This document shows, piece after piece, positions 55,641 through 64,000 of a DNA stretch of 64,000 nt; the first letter of the stretch is position 1; each line of letters starts with the position of its first letter. The stretch spans positions 1 to 64,000 of the forward strand of contig JAESUZ010001712.1 of assembly GCA_017311185.1 (NCBI GenBank), read 5' to 3'. The notes below the pieces were generated by a model. It saw only the letters and a list, made by a program, of their open reading frames with translations, made no database searches and was not told the origin of the DNA. This DNA is from Proteles cristata cristata. Taxonomy: Eukaryota > Chordata > Mammalia > Carnivora > Hyaenidae. The position numbers were made by a program, and so were the translations under genes.

Positions 55641-57585
55641 AATGTACACAGGAAACCACTTGGTGCCTTATCTTTCTTGGCCTTCATTTCATTTCCACAG
55701 TAAAGGAAACCTTTCAGCTGGTCCCAAATTACCTTCTTTGATTTTTGCGCACAAGTCACCTAAAACATTTTCTGAAAGTTAGAAACCTCACGACTTTTCC
55801 ATCTCCACTGTGAGTTTTGAGACATCCCACAGGTACTTAAATCCCCTTAATGTGAACCTGAGCACCTGAGGAAGGGAGAGACAAAAGTGGACATAGTCCT
55901 TTATACTCCCAGGAGACATTAGTGCTTCCTGTAGGTCGTTGTATTGCATTATTCCCGTGAAAAAAGTATTCATAATAGAAAGAAGTACTAGGAGACTAGC
56001 ATTTGGAAAGGAAAATGGGACAGGGTGGAGAAAAAAGGATCCGAAGTGACTGAAAGGTGGCTCTAAGAGAAAGGAATTGTGGTCAAGGCCACAGCTCTGA
56101 AAATAGAAAGAGGCTCTAAGAGACATTTGATCTACACTTTGACTCAAAGAGTAAATTCAGAAACCGTCTAAAGCTTCTGGGCTTTTTGTCACTAATACTT
56201 TATTGGAGCGGCTTCAAAATGAGAGTTTTAACAGAAGCACTTTAAAAAAGATTGAGACAAAAATGTAATAATTGCACACTCAGGCTTGCAATTTCAGAAA
56301 TTCATGACGTTAAGGGCTCCAAGCATGCGACTTCAAATCTGGATTCCTTTTCACTCTTCACGAAAGACTCGTCTAGTCAGATTGGAGCTGATCGCTATTT
56401 TTGAAGTCATACCCGTAAAATGGTTGGAGTCCATTGTCAAAGTGGGAAAACTGTACTTTTTCCATAATTCAAAAATAATTGAAAGAATGTGGCTCAACAA
56501 TTTTGAAATAATGAATTTTTTTAGATGATGGCTAAGTTCAGTCCAATCTCAGAAAATTCCAGTCCCAAAGGATTTTTTTTGAGAATATAAAGAAAAGAAT
56601 CGATGAGTGAAAATGGTGTGTTACAGCAAAAACTATCGTTTTTAGCTGTTATCTGTCACATTCCCTAAAGGAATATAGAATAACATTTTTAAAGGTATTT
56701 CGGTAGATAAAAGTTAAGAGAAAAATACACTCATATGGGTCAAAAGGAGTCACCAATGAATTGTGTTATGTCTAATTTTTCAGAGGAGATTCTAAGTGGT
56801 TGAGGAAGGGGTTGGGGGGAAGGGGCTGTATTCCACCTGAGGCACTGAGGATATTTGTTTTTTTGTGTTTTACAAGTGTTTCATGCCAATGTACAGCATA
56901 GTGTGTGCGGACATTTACCTTGCCTGTCTCAGGGAAAAAGAAGGGAAAGGGAATGCAAAAAAAAAAAAAAATCATCTGGATGGTAAATAGAAGAGGCACT
57001 TGTGCAGCCCTGGCCTCCTGTCATTGTCTCCTTTGTAAGCGATGTCAGAGCCATCACATTAGGTTGCCACCACAGGGTGCATGCAAATGGGAGAGCGAGC
57101 GAGGCAGTGCTGAACAGCCACCACCTGCACATTTCAGATTGTTGGCAGGTACATTGCAGTGGACTAAAACAGAATAATTACTGGAGATAGAGTTGGCAAG
57201 TATAGTGTACGGGAGAGGCATTCAATTGCACACGAGTACGATAGGTGAACTATAAAAAAAAAATGGTGGGGAAGGAGGGGGGAAAATTCCCCATTAAACA
57301 CCAGACAGCTGGCAACTCCCATCTTCCATTTTGTTTTCTATGAAATAAGAAAGGCTGACCTACAAAGTCAAATGCTAGCAGATTTTGGACCATTGATTTA
57401 AGCAGGGTACGCAAAGAGTAAAACTGGAGCCTTCAGAGGGTCTTTCTGAACACCAAATGGAGTAAACCCTCAGGGGACTGGAACATGTAAGGAACCGTGC
57501 GATAACCACGTATTTGTGGGTTTGAGGTAGACCATTTCTTTGTAAACACTGGGGTGTTTATTTTATCTAGCATGCATATAGGATA
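55641..57585. other. Repeat-poor block, candidate conserved non-coding DNA
   Basis: Nearly 2 kb without a recognised repeat. An A15 run is at 56957-56971. The stretch 56980-57180 has high CpG and G+C content for this window and an octamer ATGCAAAT at 57081-57088. Frames at 55788-56147, 56905-57177 and 57002-57190 overlap in several frames and show no domain. Possible regulatory role is inference. Confidence 0.45.
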
Positions 57586-57589
57586 TTGG

Positions 57590-57780
57590 GCTGTTCACTG
57601 TTCTAACCACTTCACAGGTAATTCTCAGACCAACCTTATCATTGCCATTTTACGTGTAAAAGAGGAAACCGATTCACAGAAAGTTAAATGACTTGCTCAG
57701 AACTAGTTGGTGCTAGTGGGAGGCTGGAGGACTCAGCCGAGGTCACCTGGTTTTCAAGCTCACACACTAACCCATCATGG
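57590..57780 (-). repeat. MIR SINE, antisense
   Basis: TTCTCAGACCAACCTTATCA, TTTACGTGTAAAAGAGGAAA, CAGAAAGTTAAATGACTTGC and GGTTTTCAAGCTCACACACT follow reversed MIR order. Confidence 0.8.
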
Positions 57781-58239
57781 TGCGCTGTCTCTCAGTGAGA
57801 ATGTATGTTAAATGGGATCTTGTCAGAGATTTACATATAATGACAACAGAAATGACCATTTTTTCCAAATTACCCAAACTGTTCAGAGTGAATAGCATCA
57901 TCTGCCTGAACGTATACTTATTTACACAAAAGTTATTGTTTTCTTTGTAAATCTCTGACACTATCCTCTTTATCAGAGTTTTGCCAATGAAATACCTAAA
58001 ACATTATGACTCCTTTAAAAAGCTGAAAATATATACATACGTATATATACATGTATGTATGTTACATACATATGTATGTTGCATGCTTTCCTGGATTGGA
58101 GTTGTGTGTCGATTTGAGAGAATTTGCCTCAAGGCAACTTGGTCACTCGCGCACTTGATTGGCATCAACCTCCTTATGTTTATCGTTTGAGCAACTCTAA
58201 CAATGGTGCTTTAATGTGCACACTCAGAGTCTATCCTCC
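57781..58239. other. AT-rich stretch with a TATG-type low-complexity palindrome
   Basis: No gene. Around 58030-58085 the sequence is made of TATG/CATA units. It includes a perfect 16-bp palindrome ACATACATATGTATGT at 58064-58079. The 69-residue frame 57981-58190 crosses it and is not credible. Confidence 0.6.
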
Positions 58240-58710
58240 ACTATCTTTCTAACAGGACCCCCATTTTCTCATATACTTACCTCTAAATTAGTACATGGCT
58301 TTACCCTGGCAACTATTATTAATCCAGGAATAGGCATGTGACTCAAGTCACCCTAATTAGACTGAAGGAAAGAAATTATATTTTTTTGCTTCCTTCCCCT
58401 TCTCTCTCTGTCTCTCTTTGTCTCTCTCTCTGTCTTTCTGTCTCTCTTGCAGCTAAGGAAATATCCAGTCTCAACTGCTCCTGGCATCCATCTTGCATCA
58501 TCTACAAGAGAACAGCTAAGAATGAATCCTAATAATGACAGATGGGAAAGACAAAAAGAAGTAGGTCCTGATGACAGCATTTAAGTCGCTGATTGTAATG
58601 TGCCTGCAACTTTCTGTACCTTCAAAGTTCCTATCTTATGAGACAAATTTCTTTATTGTTTCCCTGTTACTTGCAGCCAAAAGTATCCTAACTAATGCAA
58701 ACCCTAAGAA
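58240..58710 (+). mobile_element. MLT-like LTR relic
   Basis: CAGGAATAGGCATGTGACTC, the CT-rich region 58380-58450, GGTCCTGATGACAGCATTTA and a final GTTACTTGCAGCCAAAAGTA, TCCTAACTAATGC fit an old MaLR-type LTR on the plus strand. Subfamily uncertain. Overlapping frames 58338-58580 arise from its CT-rich tract. Confidence 0.5.
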
Positions 58711-59059
58711 CTGCACTTCTAAGTTGAATACTTCCTTGAAATCTCCATCTAAGCCCTTAGCAGCTTCAACGCTGATCTCCAAATACTTTTGCATCTAGAG
58801 TTTTAGCTGTGAGACTTGTTGAATCCAGAAGCCTCTGACATCTTGAGCCAGTCAAGCCTGGCTCTGAGACTCTCGTAGGGTACTCTGGTAATAGTGATAT
58901 CATGGAAAGGAGCAAGGCAGGAAGTTGGCATGGCAGGGATAAAATTGATAGCAGAAATTTGTTAGAGATTAGAATCTGCATCTTCTCACTAGAGGCATTA
59001 TTTTTCCTCCTATATTGTTGGTATTGTAGGGAAAAAAGAATTCTTTTCAGTAAAAATAC
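58711..59059. other. Unique-looking stretch, no gene
   Basis: About 350 bp with no recognised repeat; frames on both strands (58571-58798, 58766-58981) are short and motif-free. Confidence 0.45.
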
Positions 59060-59265
59060 TAAAGTCTGATGTCATCATTCATTAACTGTGTGACCATTGA
59101 CTATGGGACCATTACCTAGCCTCACTAAACCTCTGTTTCCTCACCTTTAAAATTAGGAGTACTAATTCTATTATTATCTCTAATTGTATAAGAATTGTAA
59201 GTGATATAGAGAGTTAATAACATGTGTTAAGTACCAAAATGGTAGTCATTATGATCTTGGCTCTA
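59060..59265 (+). repeat. MIR SINE
   Basis: CATTAACTGTGTGACCATTG, CCTCTGTTTCCTCACCTTTA and AAATTAGGAGTACTAATTCT, then GTAAGTGATATAGAGAGTTA, match the MIR plus strand in order. Confidence 0.8.
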
Positions 59266-59909
59266 CATCACTGTTGTCCAATACTCTCATGTGTTCATCA
59301 GATAATTACTGAACATCTACTATATTGCCAGGTATGGTTCTAGGCACCGGTGCTTAATAACACTTATATTGCACATCAGTATCTTCTGTAAGGAAAATAT
59401 TCATGTATGTGTTCTGGACAAGTATGTACATACCTCTTTTCAACATCTCTCTTTCAAGACAAATACTCCTTCTTTTCCAGCCTTATTATAACTTACTCAA
59501 ATGTACTTTAACAGTAGAGAAACCGAGACCTATTTTTAGAAAAATCACATTGTCATCTCTTTCCAGTCTAAATGTTATGCTCCACTTTGTTAGGGAGATG
59601 ATATCCTAAAGTTTAAAACGAATATCAAGAACTCCATGTGGGAAGAGTGAGGGAAAGTCTATCATCTATTATGAAAATATGATTTGAGATAATCATTCTG
59701 ATTCATTAGAGTGGAGTTTAACTCATATCCCAGATGTAAGGAACCAATATCCCTACATGCTCAAAGGAGTCATACCTTCTGCCCTTCAGGATGTTTCTGT
59801 CTCTGGATACTTCTAAGCATTCCTGAACATCAAGCACAAGGAAGTTGGTACATTCCTTTACATGTGGTGGGACAGAATGACCATCAATAGGAAGAAGAAT
59901 CCCTGAGGC
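59266..59909. other. Mostly unique DNA with an antisense L2 3' end
   Basis: At 59290-59355, TACTGAACATCTACTATATT and GCCAGGTATGGTTCTAGGCA is an antisense L2 terminus. The rest has no recognised element or gene. Confidence 0.5.
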
Positions 59910-60093
59910 AAGAATTCACAGGCTCCTGGGGCACCTGGGTGGCTCAGTCATTTAAGCGTCCAGCTTCAGCTTAGGTCATGATTTCATGGCCTGGGAGTTC
60001 GAGCCCCACATCGGGCTGTGTGCTGACAACTCAGAACCTGAAGCCTGCTTCAGATTCTGTGTCTCCATCTCTCTCTGCCCCTCCCCCACTCTT

Positions 60094-60127
<34 letters not shown>

Positions 60128-60172
60128 AAAAATAAGTAAACATTAAAAAAATAATAAAGAATTCACAAGCTC
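59910..60172 (+). mobile_element. tRNA-Lys SINE (ancestral form) with 16-bp TSD
   Basis: Plus-strand SINE 59928-60156 from GGGGCACCTGGGTGGCTCAG, with an expanded (CT)n near 60098-60125 and A-rich tail. Flanks AAGAATTCACAGGCTC (59910-59925) and AAGAATTCACAAGCTC (60157-60172). Shorter variable site. Confidence 0.95.
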
Positions 60173-60660
60173 GGGTTGTGGTTCCTGCCCACATGAAGAT
60201 TCATCCTTCAACTTTACAGAAAAGAGCATATCTATCGATGGAGGAAAGAATGGTTTATTCTTGCTTGAGCTGGAGCTTTTGAAAGGGGAGCAGTATCCCT
60301 GAGGGTACTCTGTTGGTGGAAGTAATAATAATTGTTAAAGACATTTCCGAAGGGAACAGGTGTTTGAGTTTTAGGACCACAGAGTTTATTTGCCTTTCCC
60401 TGGTTGGCCAATTTTTCCCTCATTGCCAACTCTGGAATTCTTAGTGTTACTTTGTAAAGGGACTCTGCAGGTCCTGTTTACACTTAACCCACATGGATGA
60501 TCTCACAGAACTTTTCTCATTTCCCTTCAATAGGACAGCTCTCCTTTGGAGACCCTTGGAAATTGGTATCAAGACAAGTGGTAACAGAAAGAGCTACCAC
60601 CACTTCTGCTGTGTCCCCAAATAGTATGTAAATCTTTCCAATGCCTGATCTATGTGTTTA
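60173..60660. other. Unique-looking stretch, no gene
   Basis: About 490 bp without recognised repeat or gene; the 65-residue antisense frame 60232-60429 has no motif. Confidence 0.5.
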
Positions 60661-60915
60661 ATAACTGACCAAGTATGGGGCGCCTGGGTGGCTTAGTTGG
60701 TTAAGCATCTGACTTTCGCTTAGTTCATGATCTCGCGGTTCGTGGGTTTGAGCCCCGCGTTGGGCTTTCGCTGACTGCCAGCTCAAAGCCTGGAGCCTGT
60801 TTCAGAGTCTGTGACTCCCTCTCTCTCTGACCCTCCCCTGCTCACGCTGTCTCTCTCTCTTAAAGAAATAAGTAATAAAACAAAATAAAATAAAATAAAA
60901 TAACTGACCAAGTAT
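60661..60915 (+). mobile_element. tRNA-Lys SINE (young form) with 16-bp exact TSD
   Basis: Plus-strand SINE 60677-60899 from GGGGCGCCTGGGTGGCTTAG to an (AAAAT)n tail. The duplication ATAACTGACCAAGTAT is at 60661-60676 and 60900-60915. Long variable site (CTGACTGCCAGCTC). Confidence 0.96.
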
Positions 60916-62614
60916 ATCTACACCAATTACCACCATGGTGAAAAAGAGCCCACTTTAACTTTCTGAGGACTATTACTATTGCTCTTCTACTTGACTAAAC
61001 ATTCTTAGAGTCTTTTCCGAACAATAAGCCAACTGGGTTCTTTAAAAAATTATCAATGTAAAAAAATTTAAAAAACACAAACCCAACAAAGCTCCTATTT
61101 TCCTAGATGTTTGGACACTAGAAAGAAGTATAATTAGAGTTATCTTTATCATTAGAAAATATAATGATGGTTTCTGACCCCATCAGAATCAACACATAAG
61201 CCAGATAAAGAAAGTTAAGTAGAAATGTAAGATACAGGAGAGGATGGCTTTTTACATGACTGTGGGGGAATATATGTCTTGATGTTCTTGCTGTCTGGAG
61301 GATCTAGGAGGGAGACTTGAAAAAACCTACATAGAATGGGTTGGGTATAAAAAATGACAAATGAGAGAAAAGATATTCTAGGCAGGAAAGAACATTGATG
61401 AAGCTTCCATGTTGAATTCCCAGCTTTACTGAACCAAAAGAAGGCTGAACTGATACGCTGGAGCCAGTTAGTTGAGCTGAAATTCACGTGTTTTAATTTG
61501 TGTCTTGCAGGTATTGAGGAGACATTGAAGACTATGCAGGTGAATGTTACGAAGAATGTGAATTTTATGACTATAAATCTGGCAGATGTGGGGTAGGGGG
61601 GTGGCTTAGGAAGGGGAAAGGAAGTGATTGTGGAGGCCCTAGTGTCCTAAATCAGAATGGTAGCAGTAGGAAAAGAGAGAAAGGGGGTAGCTGACAATCG
61701 AGTATTTTCCCTGTGGAGACTCTTTGAAGGTTTCATATTTCTTTCCTATATTTCATAGAAAATAATTACTATATTGTCTTCAGCAAATTCAAAATATAGA
61801 ACATGATAAGTCTCTGATATTTTCAAATGTTTTGAAAAGTAATATTAAAACTTTATGAATTATATATTAAGTATAAACCAGCATTCATTCTCTTCATTAC
61901 ATGTAAGATGAGTAAAATATGCATCCTGTGTATGATTTGTAAATATCAATAATAATGTATAAAGAAAACATATCTAAAATTTAATCAGGGCTTCTGATTA
62001 TAAACTGTATGAGTCAGTAACATACTTGGAGTAGAATCTTCAACATCACAAATCTCAATGTACAGATGTCAACCTTTAAATTAAATTTTCATCATCAAAT
62101 CAGATGATAAAATGCCATAGTCTAATTCTCTCCTTGTGACTGAGAGAGTAACACAGAGAGAGAAATGATTTCCTTGCTTCTCCCTTCACCCATTCCGTGA
62201 TTATGGCAAAGCCATATTGTGAGTTACATGGCTGAATGAGACTTTCCTCATTGTTTATTTATTACTATACATATAAATTAGAACGAGGTGAAAGCATTTC
62301 AAAAGGCAACATTGCTAATTGCTAACCTTCTCCAACCCACTGGCTCCATACTCTGCTCCGTAGCCTGATTGGGATCATAAAACCCAAAGAAATATGGGAA
62401 GAATTATCAAACTTGACAGGTGGGGAGAGAGAACAAGGAGAGACCATATTCCTCCTGCCTCCCTTCTACCCCTCAACATCACTCCCATTGGGCTGGGCTT
62501 TCTTCATCTGTAGGGACAATTCATTTTGAACCTTAAAAATATTTTTTAAAACTAAGTTTACATGTTGAAGTCTTAGGGCTCAAAAATACTCTATAGATGG
62601 GAAATTATTAAACT
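60916..62614. other. Unique-looking stretch, no gene
   Basis: AT-rich DNA without a recognised repeat. The antisense frame 61215-61487 (90 residues) has no motif. No RNA gene seen. Confidence 0.45.
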
Positions 62615-62745
62615 TTTAGCTTCTCTAAGGCAGATATCATGTTTTGTTCATTTAAATCCTTTGTCTTTGCTCTCTCCTCACAATGCCTTCCTTAGACCCT
62701 GGCAAATAGCAGATACTAAATTAATATTTACTGACTTGAGTTTTT
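62615..62745 (+). repeat. L2 LINE 3' end
   Basis: CTAAGGCAGATATCATGTTT, CTTAGACCCTGGCAAATAGC and ACTAAATTAATATTTACTGA follow the L2 3' terminal region. Confidence 0.7.
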
Positions 62746-63409
62746 GAATCATAATTTCTTAAAGATATAGACTGAAAATATAGAAACCAAGAGGATTATT
62801 CAGGAGTCAAGATAATTTTAGTAAATTATACTACTCTCTAGTCCACTGGGAAGGTCCACTAGAAGAAAGCACTGGGCCATGTGTTTTAAACAGTAGCTGA
62901 TGCTGATATATCCTTATATCCATTACAACACAGATCTGTGGACCTGACAAAAAGCAACCGCAGGTGAGTCCTTCGTTGAATGGCCTTCAGATAGTTAATT
63001 TTGTTTCCTGATGGCAGATACTGAAGCTACAGAAAAGCTGCTCTTGGTGTTCAAAGAGGCTTTTCAATTTTTAATTTGACATGAAGAGTAACGTGGTCTA
63101 CGATACATGCAGACCAGCAGTTATCTCTCATCATCAACCTGTTTGGTTGGTTTCAACCTGTCTTGGCTGAAAGCAGCTCTATTGTAGGTACTTTCTGTGG
63201 CTCCAGCTTACATGTGTGGTTCAATGACAAGATTCTTGATAAACTGGAACAGAGAATGAGGAAATGGGCTTTTAAATGGTCAACTGATCATTTGCTTCTC
63301 TGGGTTTAGTTTCTGCCTGACAGACTTATTAAAGAAAAGAATTATTACACAAAGAAGATCTGGAATTTGTCTCCCAGGTCCTGGTCAAATGAGAGTCATA
63401 GACTTTGAG
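62746..63409. other. Unique-looking stretch, no gene
   Basis: About 660 bp with no recognised repeat, RNA gene or reading frame of note. Confidence 0.5.
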
Positions 63410-63545
63410 AGCCAGAAGGCATCTTTGAGGTCATCTCATACATCTGGCCTTGCCATTTTAATATAAGGGAATTAATGCTCAGAGAATTACATGACTCACC
63501 CAAGGTCTTGCATCTCATGCTGGCATCAGGGCTCTTACCTTGGTC
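63410..63545 (-). repeat. MIR/MIR3-like SINE, antisense
   Basis: GAGAGCCAGAAGGCATCTTT, GAGGTCATCTCATACATCTG, AATTAATGCTCAGAGAATTA and CACCCAAGGTCTTGCATCTC follow antisense MIR3 order. Confidence 0.75.
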
Positions 63546-63769
63546 ACTTTTTTTTGCTGATTGATGTTACATATATCTAGAAGAAGCCCCCCCCCCCCCA
63601 GACACCCTAGTTTTTCATGGACTTTTCCTAAGAAAAGTCTTGTAGGATGTTTTCTAGGTTTCCTTAACTGAGCCACCACTTTAAATGATGCAATCTGGAA
63701 AGAACACTGGCTGGGAATCTGGACCTACATTTCAGTTCAGTATGGAACTATTAGCTGCCATGTATCAAA
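63546..63769. other. Short unique stretch with C13 run
   Basis: A run of 13 C (63587-63599) is the only landmark. Confidence 0.7.
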
Positions 63770-63980
63770 CACTCATCATAAGCTAGATGTTGTGCATGTA
63801 TTATTTTTATTTACAATGAATCTGGAAGGGGTATTATTAGCCCTATTTTGTAGATGGAGAAGCTGAGGCTTAAGAAGGTTACACATCTCTCCCTGTGTCA
63901 TCCAGGTATTTAAATCCAGTGATTGATTGATTCCCAAATCCTTATTCTTCCCACATACTTCCCTGCATTTATTATTGAGT
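63770..63980 (-). repeat. MIR SINE, antisense
   Basis: CTCATCATAAGCTAGATGTT, CCCTATTTTGTAGATGGAGA, AGCTGAGGCTTAAGAAGGTT and ATTTAAATCCAGTGATTGAT follow reversed MIR. The antisense 73-residue frame at 63776-63997 lies on it. Confidence 0.8.
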
Positions 63981-64000
63981 GTCTTCAGGTAAGTCACTTA

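Noticed and set aside
1..64000. CRISPR array, prokaryotic operon, toxin or defence system
   Set aside because: No regularly spaced repeats, no dense coding and no ribosome-binding sites. The repeats are dispersed mammalian retroelements.

Overview
The window looks like intergenic or deep intronic DNA from a carnivoran mammal of the cat-like branch (Feliformia). The main evidence is about two dozen tRNA-Lys-derived carnivore SINEs with the feliform consensus: a head of the GGGGCGCCTGGGTGGCT type, a tRNA-like A box and B box, a CT-rich body and an A-rich tail. Carnivore-type L1 3' ends and the usual mammal-wide fossils (L2, MIR, MER5A, MER20, MLT-like LTRs) agree. Some SINE and L1 variants differ from the domestic cat consensus as I remember it, so a non-felid feliform (hyena, mongoose, civet) is possible; this is inference.

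I find no intact cellular protein-coding gene, no tRNA or rRNA gene, no CRISPR array and no prokaryotic-type system. The only reading frames I can assign belong to retroelement relics: three L1 ORF2 remnants (26779-27177 minus, 48769-49227 minus, 49867-54080 plus), antisense L2 reverse-transcriptase relics and perhaps a scrap of an ERV gag.

Layout. 1-1.1 kb: two near-identical minus-strand SINEs. 1.1-6.3 kb: the cleanest stretch, almost without repeats and a candidate conserved non-coding block. 6.3-15 kb: SINEs, MER20, MIR and L2, with a SINE split by an L1 at 12.5-13.0 kb. 15.3-17.4 kb: mostly unique. 17.4-20.8 kb: a long degraded L2, then an L1/HAL1-like relic. 22-27.2 kb: three L1 fragments, an AT-rich duplication and nested SINEs. 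27.2-39 kb: mostly unique DNA with L2, MER5A, a MER58-like element, an MLT-like LTR and SINEs; 36.7-39.0 kb is repeat-poor. 39.7-45 kb: a probable ERV1-type LTR with leader and decayed internal region, peppered with SINEs. 47.8-54.5 kb: L2, a minus-strand L1 and a roughly 5 kb plus-strand L1 interrupted by four SINEs and a tiny L1 stub. 54.5-64 kb: unique DNA with MIR, L2, an MLT-like LTR and two SINEs.

What can be read most firmly is a history of insertions. Many elements keep exact target-site duplications, so insertion boundaries and nesting order can be read directly. The most unusual items are a tail-only retroposon candidate (47472-47518), an L1 insertion of only about 50 bp (50529-50585), two tandem duplications (68 and 74 bp) and a stepwise 4-base change that separates SINE subfamilies. 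Family names come from recognising consensus text, not from a database search.
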